A stretch of 64,000 bases of DNA from Davidsoniella eucalypti (GCA_004009845.1 RMBW01000014.1:124001-188000); one strand, 5' to 3'. Numbered from the stretch's first letter, positions 11,585 through 25,470 are shown. Numbers and translations: made by a program. Notes: generated by a model not told the origin, from the letters alone.

Positions 11585-12912
11585 AATTATCATGAAATAT
11601 TTAGCTAAATAAACAAGTATGTAGGTAGAGCAATATGCAGGAAAATTGAGATTTCAGAGCCCAATTTGTGACCACATGTACAGGCACTATTCCTCGCTAA
11701 TCACATTCTCCCATCAATAATAATGACATGTGGAATCAACCGGCGTAGTTTGGGGATATCCGAAAACCTGATCAAAAGATCAAAAAAGAAGAAGAAAACA
11801 TTAGGCAGAAAAAAGCAAGCAGGCATACTAGTTGATTCCATAGCAAAATGCACTTCGATGAGTTTACCATCCAACTGAAAAAGTGCAGATGCTGGCATTT
11901 TGATGACAAGGCCATACAAACCAAACAGTGGAAATTTAGCTATACTTTTCAGTCTTGCATATGAAACAAACTACAACTAGTCAACATTTTGTCTGTTATA
12001 CTATTCTTATAGATATTCTAAGTAGTAAAAACAACTTTGGAACCTGTCTTTTTCTTGGGCATATTGGGCAGAAATAGGTACTAATTTGACCCCATTACAT
12101 AGTGTTTGGGCAGTACTGCATGAAGCAATAAATCACATGTCGCCCTTTTTGATGGCAATTGTAAATTGACTGAAAGCTGAAAGTTCTATGCAAAGTCACA
12201 GTAAGCCTCTGTTCCTACAGCCTGCAAAAGTGAAATTGGTGTAGATAACACAACTCGACACCCAATAATTAGAGAAAGTCGTGAATAGTCTAGACCGAAG
12301 CAAGAAAATCATCGGTTTTTGTTGCTCTATTTACCTATCTTACAAACTAGAATTTTAGATTTCGTATTCACAGTTTTCTATAGTTATCCATCGTTAGTTA
12401 ATGTTTGCTGATGCTTCGTCATAAGTCATGTGTGACCATCTAATCTGCTTAGTCATCTATGGGTATCAACTAAAGATACAAACAGACTACATAGTTGATA
12501 GACCTTTTTCTGTAGTTAAATTTGCCTTATCAAATAGGAGATACTAATTGAATTAAAAAAACAAGATTCCATAGCTCATAAACTACATTAAATACCAAAT
12601 AAAACCAGAGAGCGAAATACAAATCTCAGAAATGAGGAGATCTAATCAGCATGATAGCGCCTATTAACACCGTAAATCCAGACCATAGTTTTTAGTGATC
12701 AATAAAACGTACTTAGAATAAAAGGAAACCCAAGAGAAATATACAAGCCAGTCTCTCAAAAAAATAGACGGCGCAACCATAATAGCGTTCCAACAGTAGC
12801 CGACAGGAACAGGAGCAGAAGATGTTCCATTTTCTTGTTGACCATGAGCGATTCAGTCCTTAATCAACATTCAATGCCACCAACATAGGACAATGTGATG
12901 TAGCCGCAGACC
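11585..12912. other. intergenic, no gene seen
   Basis: About 1.3 kb of AT-rich DNA. The minus-strand frame 11701-11919 is short and has no recognisable content. It probably includes the 3' flank of the NACHT-ankyrin gene. Confidence 0.45.
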
Positions 12913-15900
12913 CTATTCGTCTTCCCCTTCGAGCATGCATGGGCAGATCAGTTCCCCGGGCTCCAGATTGAGCAAGCGGGCGGTCCTAGGCCACGTACGT
13001 ATGGTGTTTGGCAAGATCTCGTTGCGAGAGGCGCCTCCGAGCACCAGCATATCTACTACGCTATCGAAACCGTTGGCATAAGCCATATGCAATGCAGTCT
13101 GGCCATCGTGGTTCTTGTGGTGAACATTGACACCAAAATTCAGTAATAGCTGCACACAAGAGAGCCTACCGGACTGAGCAGCAGCTATCAAGAGAGTATC
13201 GCCGGCATAGTTGCAGAGGTTAAAGTTGCACCCATACAACCTAGCCAGCCGTAGACACTCTAGACTTCCATGGCGGGAGGCTTGGAATAACGCCGATTCG
13301 CCCGCGTTATCGAGGTGGGCAAAGTCGACATTGCTTCGGCGCAGACGGGTGACCACGAAATTGTTGTCATGCTTGAAGGCCTGGAAGAGCGCGGTCTGGC
13401 CGTGCATATCGGCATGCTCAATCGGCACGCCTGAGTCTACCAGCATGTCCGTGAAGGTGACGGAACCTCCGGCCGCAGCACAGTGGAGTGCCGTCGATCC
13501 GTTGTTCGCTACGGCGGTTGGACTAACACCGAAGGCGACAAGCATCTGGCCCATGTGTCCCAAGCCTTGGCAGGCTGTCCAAAATAACATGGTTTGTCCG
13601 GCGTTATCTCGTTTGTAGGCCTTGGCACCCTCTCTAATGAGCTGCCGGAAGCCTCGTGAATCGTTGCGGAAGCAGGCATCCCATACGGGTGTGGCTCCGT
13701 GCATCTTGGCTTTGCTGACAAAAGCTTTTCTCTGAAGCAGAAAGTCCATGTATTTTAGACAGTCTGTGTGTTTGGTGGCATGAAACTCATCTTGGCCGTG
13801 ATCGTTAGAGGCCAGGTCGATGTCGTTGCTGTAGACTTGGGACGTAAATCCCATGCTACTGGAGCTCCTGGAGCTACCAGAGTCACTAGAGCTATCAGAG
13901 GAACTAGAATCGTGAGTTGGCGTGAAGTTTCTATTCTCGAGAATCATGGCAATGGAGAAGCTTCGTGGAATAGGGGTAGGGGAGACTATGGCATGGTTGT
14001 AAGTTGCGGAAGTGACTTCTTCGCCTGCGTAACTACCACTATCATCACCTTCTCTAGACAGATTGCTTCGGACCCCACCTTCTTCGGCATCACTGCTCAC
14101 GATGGTTCCACCGTTGTTGCTGGCCTGGCCATTTACTGGATAGCCTAACTCGGCTAGCAGAGGACCTAGTTGTGGGTTCCCCCAATGCGCCATGCAGGTC
14201 ATCAGAGTCTCGCCATTATAAGCGACATGGTTCATGTTAGCGCCGCCGTTATAGAGCGTGCGGATGACCGGCGGACGACACATATAGGCGGCACAGAACA
14301 GTGGCGTGAAGCCTGTATCGAAGCTTGGGATCTCTGTCTTGGCATCATACATGAGTAGTAGATGCACAAATTCCGCCGTTCCTCGATCCGAGGCGTGGTG
14401 TAGGGCCGTCCAGCCTCGGTCGTCCTGCTGGTCGACATTACAGTGATGCTCGCGCAGAAGTACACCGAACCGGATGTTTTCAGTGCCGCCATTGGCTGTC
14501 CCCGCGGCATACATTAGGCTCGTGCGGCTAAAGCTATCCGTCATATTGACGTCGGCTTTGGCCTGGACTAGCCGAAACATTGCCTGAGTGTTCTTCATCT
14601 TCGTAGCTAACAGAAGTGGTGTGTTGCCCTCGTGATTTGCCATGTTGACGTTGACGCCATAGTCGAGAAGGGCTTCAGTGATGTCGTGGAACCCGGCCTT
14701 GACAGAAATATGCAGCGGAGTGTCCCACCGAGAGTCCGATGTGTCAGCAGTGATCTTATGTGACAATAGTACGCTGACGATATCCGCGAAACCTCCACGG
14801 ACGGCCAGATGGAGCGGCGACTCTCCCGTACTATTAAGAAGCTCCATATAGTCACCGAGCTCGAACAATGCTTTGACGGTTTGAAGGTTGTTCCATGCAC
14901 AAGCCGTATGGAGGGCCGAGTGATAGTCGGGATTCACGGGGTCTACGACCATATCCTGGCCGTTACGCCAATAGCGATAGACCTTCTCGGGGGCGTCGAC
15001 CATGGCGACGTAGTGTAGCTTAGTCAGTCGGCTACGGCAGCGCTCACGTACAAAGTCGAGCTCGACACTTGCAGACACGCAGCAGCTGCGGGCATAGCGG
15101 TCTGCGATCTTCTTGTTCGTCTCGGCAGGCGAGATGCTAGGCTCCAGCTTGTGGTGGGCGTATGACTGAATATGCTGCGAGATGTACGTGCTAGCATACG
15201 AAACCAGGTTTGGGGCGTCACGAACACGTCCTGTATTCACGAGGGCTTGGTATTCACAGAGACGGCGGGCTAGCATGAGCTCGATGTTGTGGAAACGCAC
15301 TGCCTGGTCTTTCGAGTGTAAGTAGGTGGCAATGGACTTGTCTGAAAAGACGACAAAGCCGTCCTGTGATATCTGCAGTAGGTGATTAGTGCTCTTGATG
15401 ATGGCATGTCCGTCGATTGTCTGGTCGAAGTATAGATAATCGCCCTGGACACGCATGTAGTCTAAGCTCTTGTCGTCCAAGTGTTTTTGGACGTCGTAGG
15501 GGCGCATCGCGAGTAGTATCTGTAGCTGCGCTATAGTCATGTTTTGGCGAGCATACAAAACAAAGCCCAGCGCGCAGACTCCAATCGGCTCGCCTGGCGC
15601 ATTCTCCTGATCGTCGGTCCGTAGTTCGCCGGTTACAGAGTCCATGTCCTCGATGGCCTGACGGAAGAAGTCGGTATATGACCCCTGAGACTGCTTGACT
15701 ATGGTTACGAAGCTCTGGTAAGTGTCGGCAGCTTCGAGCCATAACAGGCTGATGTAGACGAATTGGAACCTACGTCGAAGTTTGTGGTAGTTAGCGACTG
15801 ACTAAAGCGTTGTTTTCTTCGCCGTGACAGCGTTATATGTCACGAGGACGGGAAAGACATGGAGCGGAAATCAGATGACGTACTGTCCAAAAGCATGCCG

Positions 15901-17518
15901 GACGATGAAGTCGATGATCTCTGCTTTAAATAGAGGATCAACGTTAGTTTGGACACTCAGTAAGGCCTTGGAGTTACCAATAGCTGTGTCGAGGTATTTG
16001 CGCATGTCGTCATCGTCGGCCTTGATCTCAAGCTCTAGAACATCATCGTTATCTTCCCATGTAGAGGAGCTAAAGTCCTGCGAAGTGACCATGACCATGG
16101 CCTCGATATCGGGAAGTGACACGATACGATGCAACAGCTGGTACAGGAGCTCTGATTCCGACTCTCTATCGCCCTGTGCATTTTCTTTCTTCAGGGCATC
16201 GATGCCGTCGAGCACAAAGTACGAGTGCTCAAATTGCGGCAGAAGTGACTCTAGTATAGCAAAGGCTTCGCTCTCGTTTAGACTACCGCAGATGCCTTGT
16301 AGGTAAGCCTGATATCTGTTGCTGACGTCAGAGGGGATAACGCCATTGTTAAGCAACGCAGCCTTGCCAACCGCTTGGCTCACAAAGGCGGCCAGGATGT
16401 GTCCGGTATTCTGGTGGTCAGGGTGTTGATCACGGTCGAAGAAGAAGTAGAAGACGCCGCAGTCCGAGGGCACTTGTTTCTCGAGGCAGTCGAGGATAAA
16501 GGAACTATAATCAAACAGTGGCTTGTCAGACCGGACAACTCGAGCCAACTTCGGTTAGACTGGAAGAACGACTTACGAAATGACACTCTTGCCAACACCA
16601 ACTAAAATACATACGACAATGGTTGTTAGTATATGTACGGACACGCTATAGGTCTTGGGGATATCTGTTTGCAACTTCATTTATTGATCCAGTGCATGGT
16701 ATAAGACAGAAAGAAACAATACAAAAACAATAAATGAAGTTGAACAAGCACGCCTCCAAGGTATACAGGACGGCACCTCACTAACCTTTGCCTTGAAGCC
16801 ATAGAATAGCTTCAGCTGCACAGGGGTTCTTCTCAAGCAGTGGTGTGGTCAGGCCATCCAAGTCCGCGCTCCAAGCCTTGACTTCGGGCATTTCCAGCAG
16901 CCACAACAGAGTGTCCTGGTAGTACATGCTCCGATACTGCTCGCGTAGGCTAGCCTGGAACTCTCTTGAGCTGTACTGGCTACCGTAACTACCAGTAGCC
17001 AGCCAAGCATAGATGGCGTCGTTGCTGGTTCTGTTGGCCTGGCTAGGTAGCACAAGGTCCCGCGGGTCGCCGGTGGCTGTGGTGACCGTCAGCACATGAT
17101 TGCTCAGGGTAACGCACTTGTCAATGAACTTGGTAGCGCGCTGCAACAGCATACTCTGCATACGCTCTTTAAGCATGCGCTGAGTTCGACTAGCATACTG
17201 TCGGTGTCGAGTGGGCAACTTCTCGTGTACAGTTGGATTAAGATGGGATAAGTCCGCCGTCAGTTTGGCCAGGTCTGCCGTTAGATCCGACTGGAGCTTA
17301 TGGCAAAACATGGATTGGTACAGAGCAGACTCGTCTTGCAACAGGTAGTTATGGGTAACCTCTAGGGCAGTGAGATGGCGAACACATAGGTGGCGGAACT
17401 CACGAAGGGTATTGTCTATATGACGGCCAGTGGCCACCACGTCAGCAATGGCGGTTGAGGCGTTGCGTATGCTGACAATAACGCCGGCAGGCGAGATCTC
17501 GGGGTCGGGGCCGTCCAT
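12913..17518 (-). CDS. NACHT-ankyrin NLR-like (STAND) protein, four exons
   Basis: Model complement(join(12913..15769, 15884..16504, 16577..16601, 16786..17518)); coding length 4236 nt, 1411 residues. ATG at 17518 (the frame is open further 5' but only via a TTG). Intron 1 (16602-16785) has GTTAGT, a TACTAAC branch and TTTTAG; intron 2 (16505-16576) GTAAGT/TTATAG; intron 3 (15770-15883) GTACGT/CGTAG. Domains: residues 1-240 helical N-terminal region of unknown class; NACHT at about 240-500 with Walker A GKVGVGKS (243-250), YFFFDRDQ, and Walker-B-like YFVLDGIDAL (Asp352); a winged-helix-like zone; then ankyrin repeats at about 741-1000 and 1146-1370, separated by a Ser-rich linker. Such proteins are thought to act in fungal heterokaryon incompatibility and innate-type recognition, with ankyrins as sensor and NACHT as ATP-driven oligomerisation switch. 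The ligand and output are unknown. The N-terminus could be HeLo-like, but I see no decisive motif. Confidence 0.88.
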
Positions 17519-20500
17519 TGCGAGCACAGTTCCACGAGATTCTACAGGCTTGTGTAGAGCAACAGGGAGGTAAAAGGCCGACGGTGAGGTTGATATGTAG
17601 ATAGACAAGCATCCAAGGCCGATAAGAGTGGCAGTGTGTCCGAGCAACAGACAGGGTAGCACAGTGACAGAGTGATATGATAGACAAGGCGCCCAGAAGA
17701 GTAAATGAGAGATGTTTTTTTTAGAAAGGAAAGAAAAGAGGAGGACGAAAGCCAAGATAAGTATGAGCAGAACGACTAGAATACAAAATGGTTATGTACT
17801 ATAGCGATTTATAAAAGGTGACAAGGGAGATGGAGGCGAGATGCAGTACAAGACAAGCTATATTGAAATACAGTCTGGCTGTGATGCTATCTTATATAGG
17901 AAACCTCTCTCAGGTTGAATAAAGCAAAGGAGTTGGCGAAAATACTGAATTAAATCCGAGAAAGAAAACACGAAAGATCTTATATAGAAGCAACCGACCG
18001 AAAAGCAAGACATAATATCAGGGCATTTGACTTTTCAAAATACAGCGACAGCCGGTCTCTGATACGCTATTTTTCAGACGCAAGACGAGTCGGAAAACGC
18101 TACGGCTAGAGCAGGCAGAGGTGAGTTCAACGTAATTCCCAGACCTATCTTAGTATTTTTTCCAAAGTACTAGTCAGGGTATATTCAAGGTTTCGGCTAA
18201 GTATCCTCGGGGTCTCGCAAGGTACCGTCAGGTATAGTTGCACTGCTACAGCACGATATAGGCAGCGTTTGTCGTGCATGATACATGCATGGTACATGAT
18301 ACGTGGCCGGCGATACATCTACATGAGAGCATTGCTATGCCACTCACGACGTCTGTTCTTGTCTGCTCTTGCCGCAGCTTTGCAGCAGGAGCGTCTACAG
18401 ACCGCGTCTGCATGAAGCATCTGTAGTGTGTTTGCTGTGTTGGCCGCCTCTGGCTGGTCCGGCTAGAGAGCTGCAATATGTGTCTGAGATTCGGACGCAG
18501 TTGGATGCAAGCAAATGCAACAAGATGCAGGAAGACGTAAGCAGACGCAAGCTGATACCGAGTGATATCGAGAGCTCGAGTAGAATCACGGACTCTGCGT
18601 TGTGCTGTGCTGGCAGTTGTTATTGTGTATTTCCTTTTTTTTCCACCATGTCTCTTCCTGTCACTGCAGCTTGGGCCGTTGCTGCTTTAGTATTGTCCCT
18701 CTTTTTTCTTTTTCTTTTATTTTGTTTTGCTGTATGTCTTTGTTGGTTCGTTTGTTCGGGCCTTCGCCTTGATATTTTGGCCTTGTTCGTCTGTCGCCCA
18801 GCCCAAATCCAGGTCGTCGTCGGCAGTGGCATCTTGGATTGCTTCGCTTTGTAGACTTGACATCTTGGATGATATGCTCTATAAAACTATTTCTACTCTT
18901 CACGTTTTGCCCTGCCTTGCTATATGGGCTAGTGCTTCTTTGTATATGGGCCTTCGATGTTATCAAGTCCGGCCATGCTTTGTTAGCCTCTTCTACTAAC
19001 GAACGTTGTCTGTGCCACTCTGCATAAGCGAAACGGCCTCCATTGGTCGTGCTGTCTCAAACGGAGGTCGATTTGTCTACGGCCATAGCAGCCCAATACA
19101 GCCGCACCAAGCATTCGATACAGGTTTCCCGGCCTGTCTTCCAACTTCTATCATAGCTCACCCTCAAGTCGACCTCCAATGATATCCAGCCAAGTAAGCA
19201 AGACAGACGGGACGGTTTTGCAAGACCGGCTCTAGCTTTGCTTGAATCACACTTGAATCGGAAATCACCCCGTTTCCATCATGCAATATCCTGACAGCAA
19301 TGTGTATTCTTGGCGTCCCATGCCCATGAATTGTCTATCACAGTTTCCACACGGCATATCACTGACGCATGTACTTTTCCACTCTGTCATTTCTATTGTA
19401 ACAAGTAACCTATTTCGCTTTCAATCACCATGAATAGTGGATCTTTCTGTCTGTAACAGTCACAAGCAGCTGCTCCTCCAGGGCCAAGTCTAGGGCTATA
19501 TCTTCCTTCGTTCGTCCATATATTCCCTCTTGTCCTACCACCTATCCAAGTAATTAATATGTGCCCACCTAGCTAGATAGCTTCCAGCAATGCATCTTGG
19601 ACTCTTGTCCACGCCGGAAAGGTGCTCCAATCCTGTTGTAACCCAAATAGGAAACGCCCAGCGATGGTCAGGCTGTTTGCTACTTCTCCATGCTAGTTCA
19701 CAGGTACGGACATTCCCAACTGTTGCATCGATTTATCTAAGCGAGGAGCGTCGTTTTCCCCTCTATCTCAGGCCAGACTGTGTGCAAGAAATAAGCCACT
19801 TACTCTGAGCCAGAAACTGAGATCAATTCTTTTTCTTATACAGATCTCGAGGTTGGGCCTCAATTTTGGTGCCCAACACACCCCTTCTCATGTTTTGAAC
19901 AGCCAAGTAAGTGGTGAGCCACTCATGTACCGATAGTTTCACCGTGCAGGAGTGAGCTGCATGTGTTATAGCAGCTTTGGACTTTGATTTTTGACAGCCT
20001 GTCTAGTTGCATGTCTTTATGTCACTCCAGAGACACGTTTATGCGTTGCTAGCCCGTGCTATTAGGAATGGAGCAAGGGTTTCACGCGGCTAGTGGAGTT
20101 AGGGTTTGGAGGGATCTATTTTTTATGCAAAGTCCATGTTTTCCTCTTGAATATTCTCTGTGATCTCGGCCATTTCTATCATCACAGTGCCAGCCTACTT
20201 ATCCTCCTCCCTTCCCTCCTTCTGCCATAGCCAATCCCGTCGCACCGGAATCGTTGCGGGACATTGCCGACTCTGCATGTAAGACGCCCATCCATTATAA
20301 ATCCAGGGTAAGCAGAGCTCCTACATTGCTGTTGTTTTTCCTCTTGTTTTCCTGTGTCCGTAAATTTTGCCCCATCGTCCGTGCTAGCTATCAATCCGCC
20401 TTGCTCAAAGCCATCGAATTACCGCTGGCCACCTCTTCGTGCATGAAACTAAGCAAGATGACACTAAAGCAGACTCATCCTCTCCACGCATTCGTTTTGC

Positions 20501-20746
20501 TTGGCTCAATCCAAGTACGCTACTTCCAACTAAGACCCGCCAATTGAATCTACCAATTCTTTGGCACCGTCTTTAGCATCATCTACAGCTATCTATATCC
20601 ATGTGGTAAAGCAGATCACCAGCTCTCTATTGGCAATTAGCACCCGATGATATAGAAAAGCAAAAGCATAGTAGATAGCAAAGCCTCCCCCTTCTCCTCT
20701 TCTTCCGATTCGCCCACAATCAGGACAGATCGCCAAATCTACTCCA
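17519..20746. other. intergenic, no gene seen
   Basis: About 3.2 kb. A plus-strand frame at 18369-18854 has no ATG-supported domain and reads through a C/T-rich stretch, so I do not call it. Around 18500-18560 there is an imprecise, tandem-like run of GATGCAAGC/GACGCAAGC-type units. The right end is presumably the promoter of the Mpv17-family gene. Confidence 0.4.
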
Positions 20747-21544
20747 ATGTCCGCTGCTCTCATTACCAAGGTCACTCTTCAGGCCACTGCCATCAGTGCC
20801 TTTTCCAATCTACTCGCCCAGTGGATTTCAGCGTCACAGGGAAACAAGGCGTTTGTCTTGAATTGGATTCCCGTGTTCCAATTCGTCGTCTTTGCACTAC
20901 TAAACACCCCGCCCAACTTTCTGTGGTAAGTCAGCCACTTCTGGTTTCATGTCACCAACTTTGTATTGCCAGACACTCCCCCCACCTGTCTTGCTTTATC
21001 ACTAACACCAATTAGGCAGAGTTGGCTAGAGGAAGCATTCCCCTCTTACCATCCCGTCGAGCAGTCAGTATCCAAGTCTAAGTCCACAGAGAAGGACTCT
21101 AGCCACCGTGACGCCACCACTGTCTCTCCGGCAAAGCCCAGGCTAAATGTTCGCCACACTATATTCAAGTTCGTCCTTGACCAAACGGTGGGCGCTGTCG
21201 TCAACACTCTACTATTCTCACTAGCTATGGGCGCCCTACAAGCGTCCATGGCACCACTGCCTCAGGAGCTCGAACATATTCCCGTGATGCCAACTGCTGA
21301 AACTAGCCTGAAATACCTCACGCAATCGTATGCCGTCGATACAACGCGTGTTGACTGGCCACAGCTGTGGGCTACGGCGCTGCACGACCTTTGGCCCATC
21401 ATCCAGGCCGGCTGGACACTATGGCCACTGGTTAGCTTGGTCAACTTCTCTGTCGTGGAAAGCGTAGAGATGCGGAATTTGATAGGCAATCTGGCTGGTG
21501 TGGCTTGGGGTGTGTATATGAGTTTGCTAGCTGCAAACCATTGA
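20747..21544 (+). CDS. Mpv17/PMP22-family membrane protein
   Basis: Model join(20747..20925, 21016..21544), 235 residues. ATG 20747; 90-nt intron with a GTAAGT donor, CACTAACAC branch and AATTAG acceptor; splicing rebuilds the Trp of FLW-QSWLEEAF. The family C-terminal signature is clear: LWPIIQAGWTLWPLVSLVNF, VVESVEMRNLIG and a final GVYMSLLA. Four hydrophobic segments fit the usual four-helix topology (residues about 7-30, 38-58, 105-130, 180-230). A charged Ser/Lys-rich loop lies after the first two helices. Relatives are small channels or pores of peroxisomal or mitochondrial inner membranes (Mpv17, Sym1, Pxmp2, Woronin sorting complex protein). Which organelle this one serves cannot be told from the sequence. 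Confidence 0.88.
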
Positions 21545-24500
21545 ACCTCGGTAAAGATCGATAACTCACCCATTACGCAACAAGCTTCATGGACTATCAT
21601 AGAATGCCTTAGCTTTCATGGTGCCGGGCCTTTTGGTAGATCTGGATGGTTGCTATTGTTATTCTCACCATGCCATATTTGTGTAGTTCAACTTCTCTCT
21701 TCCTATATATTCATATATCTAGATATTGCCTCTACTTTCCACGTCCATAGACCTCATATGCTATACCTTTCGTTATATATAATATATTGATTGAGCCTAA
21801 TACATACGTGTTTTTGTCTATAGGGTGTCTACTGTAGACATATATAACCCCCTTTAGCATAGGGCACTTCACTCTTCCTACTTATATGGAAACCATCTTC
21901 ATTGCAGGTGGCATTCAGCTAACAAGAACAATGATGTCAAATCGAGACACCAAATCTCCATCACACAACTCCCTACTCATTAGTCTCAGCCTACAACACA
22001 CAGTATCCAACATTTGCTACATATTTCGGTCAAACAAATGAATCGAAGCAAAAGGGAGGACGAAAAAAACAACATTGGTTCCACAACACACAACCACGCC
22101 ATAGTCATCATTCTGTTAGTACATACTCCCCGTTCTATATCCATAGCCAAAATACGGGGGTTTCTTTTTGACAAGGTTATACACGCCATGAGCAGTTATA
22201 AGCCAGGGTGTTGGTATACTCTTCTTTGTCCATAGAGGCGGTCTAGAATCCAGCCTATATTACATGTCACGTTTGTCACGAGCTAACTCCAAGCCTTTGA
22301 TCAACCACCCGCTACCTGTCAACACAGTGATAGCCAGAGAATTCAGATTATGACGTACGTACCATCATGTACATACATGCTTGTTCGTTCCATACTCAGC
22401 TGCAACAAGCCTAAAGAAGCAAAGCCAAGTCAATGTTGTCAGAGTTCCAGAGCTGGTCTATGCCAGGAATCAGTTTGAAAAAGAGGAAAAGATACCCGTC
22501 TTGCGAACTGCATAGCTCAGGTGGAAGTTCAAGCTCGCCCGGCCTACCACCAATTCATTACTATCGCCTACCATTACTATTGCTAAGTACTTGGGACTCG
22601 ATTCCTCAATCCCCTAACACCCCAGTCTTCCCAGTCCCCGTTTAAGGGTCGATCATAGGGCTGTCCCCTAATCTAGTTGCCAGCACAAAATCACCATCAT
22701 CATCATATCGTGTATTGGTATAGTCCCTTTTCCCACGTCTCTCGCTTGTATAAGATTTCAGTTTCCTTCAGTTAGCGTTTCTTATGTTTATTTTACACTT
22801 CTTCTTTCTTGTCAGTTGCTATTGTTAAGTGAAGGAGAGAAGGGGGGGTATGGAATGAATTGCAGACACCGTATATCTAGTCTAAAATCAAGTGGCTGAG
22901 ACTGACAAGCACATTAAGCAAAGAATCCGACGATTATTGCTTGCTCTGTTAAATTTGCAGATGGATCAGATAGGTTTGGAATATGAAATGTCGCCATTCA
23001 TGTCTTTTACAACAAAGTGTCAAGACTTGCAATACTCATTACGATACCTGTTTCTATTGAATCGCAATATACAATAACCAGGTCAATATATATATCCTGG
23101 CTCGATATATTGGATACTTGGTAGTTAATGTAAGCTTGGTATAATAAGCTCTTTCATTCGCACCAGAGCCTAGTAACTAAATCAACAACATGATATCTCT
23201 CCAATGACGACAAATTACCCATACGTATATATTGCCTATGATGGGTATCAAGATGCTTGACACTGAACAGTAAAATAACAAACACTAAGAACAGCATCTG
23301 ATAGTCCAAATTAATGGCGTGAGCGCATGATTCGACATTTGGGGTGCTTATCTGTTTGTGGTATTCCAAGATGGTTATATTTACCCTTGATAGTCAGTTT
23401 GTCTCTTATTCCAGTTTCTTTACTTCTGTTTGTATAGTAATAAACATATTATATGTCTCCAATAGTATCATACATGATTATTATAACCAGTCCTACTCCT
23501 TTCACAAGTTATGTTTCCTCTCATCAAAAAAAACATAATAAACACTTAGTGGGCAAACGATCAGCTAGACTTATCACAGGCCTTGATTGATTTGGTATCG
23601 TTCGACGATTATATATGAAACCAACAATATCATGTCAACGTAATAACAAGGATTCTATTGAACAAAGTAAATGAAACATAAGAATAAAAACTAAAAAAGC
23701 TCAGACTCTTCTTTTTCGGTTGCCCCGCCTATTCGGCAGACGTTGCAGTGCAGTTTCGAGGAAGCATGAAGTCCAAGCTACAACGTATCTGTACATACAA
23801 ACAAAGTTCACCCCAAATCAAGCAACGGCAGGTGGAGGTGTTTGCCCACTTGTGTCAAACGGATTATTGATTATACTTAAGAGGAGACATCAGACAATTA
23901 CTAGAATGAAAAAAACTAAAATAGAACAGATAACTACCGATTTTTGTGGTTGTTTGATCACTTAAAGGAGAACTTTTGCTCTACATAGTTCATATATGGA
24001 GGGGGACTACTTTATATCTAGATCTTGCGCAACTAAACGGAGTTGATAGTGAAAAACAAGAGAATCGATCTTATTCTACACTACTTGTACTTTCTTTGCC
24101 ATGAAAGAGAAGTCAGGTTATCCTAGATCAAAAACATATCAAGGCGGTAATGGTTCAAAGTCACCCTAACGTAACATTTCCACAAATAAATAAAATAACG
24201 ATATTAAGCCTGCTAAAATGCTAGTCAAGACAGCTTTTCGTCGTATATTCACAACGGTCAGATAGTAATAGTCATAGTTGTAGTTAATTAATAGTAGTTA
24301 TTGGGTGAGGCGGACAAAACAAGGATCACTAGCTATACTACTGTGTTAATATAACGTAACTGTATAAAACATACAACGTGCAGTCTAGAAGCTAAGGCCT
24401 GGTCCAAGTAGGAATGGAATATGCCACATTGTCCCTGCCACCAACTCATACCAATAGTCAACAACCGATATAGACGAAGCTAGACCATACAACTATGAGG

Positions 24501-25470
24501 TGTCCAGATTCTATTGACGTACTATACAGTCTAAAATGGCTCTAGATCCCCAATTTAAATGGGACCTCAGTTTTCCTACTAACCTACTAAACAAATGACG
24601 ATAGGCTAAAATATAAGTACAGATATGTCAATACTCTATATGTAATACATGCCTAGCCAATATTTTATATGTAGTGATAGGCAGCATGCAACATTATATA
24701 GAAAGTTGTATTCAGATTCTGTAGTATCCATCTCAGAGGATGAATCAGAAGCGAGAAGAAGAACCAAAAAGTGACAACTCTCTTTCTTTTCATCTAGCGG
24801 TAGGAGCGATGGCTACTAGAAGCATTTATTGATGTAATATACGTAAGTAGTTATATTTATAAGTTCGCCTACGTCTTCGGCCAGGAAATGTATCTGTTTA
24901 TTCACTGGAGCGGTCAAGATAGCACAAAAGCAAGGTGTCGGATTTTTCAAAGGAAAAAAAAAAAAAGAAAAAAAAGAAAACATTCGGCTAACTATGGCTA
25001 TTCTCATTCTTAAAATCTCGCCTCGAACTTCGCCAATGGCGGTTTCCAAAAACTACTTGGCCTAGCCATCTCATAGTCCTATGATCTACATTCCTATAGT
25101 ACAGTCAAGCTTTCCGTTGGACGATATGTAACAGGATCTACAGTTCTTATAATGTAACTTACATGTGTTGAAATGTGTGATAACATATAACAGTAGGTAG
25201 AAAACCAATGGATCAAATCAGGTATGTATGCATGGCAATTTATTGATGTGTGAGTGAGTATGCTTTATTCTAGAAGAAGCCCGCTTATATGTGTTATATA
25301 ATGGCCGGTATATAACGAAATGTGTAGCGAGATATTTAGCGAGAAGCACGATTTTGTCATTGAAAATGCATACAGCTTGTATCTTCAAGGACTTATGAAC
25401 ATTGCTTTTCCCGCCAAAAAGAATGCAGAAAGAAATTCGTATCTTAGACTGCACACGACGCTGTCTCTGC
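21545..25470. other. gene-poor AT-rich tract
   Basis: No convincing coding frame on either strand; every open frame is under about 85 codons and lacks domain content. A poly-A/G run sits at 24953-24980. The right end flanks the tRNA-Gln gene. Confidence 0.4.
24953..24980. repeat. poly(A)-rich purine tract
   Basis: 28 bases of A broken by two G residues. Simple low-complexity sequence in the gene-poor tract. Confidence 0.8.

Noticed and set aside
16786..17755. Hydrophobic N-terminal extension of the NACHT-ankyrin gene reaching 17755
   Set aside because: The upstream frame begins with TTG, not ATG; the first ATG is at 17518 and gives a protein start without the hydrophobic stretch.
18369..18854. 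Plus-strand frame of 161 codons with a hydrophobic end
   Set aside because: No domain, odd composition (Cys/Phe/Leu from a T-rich strand) and no splice or promoter support.
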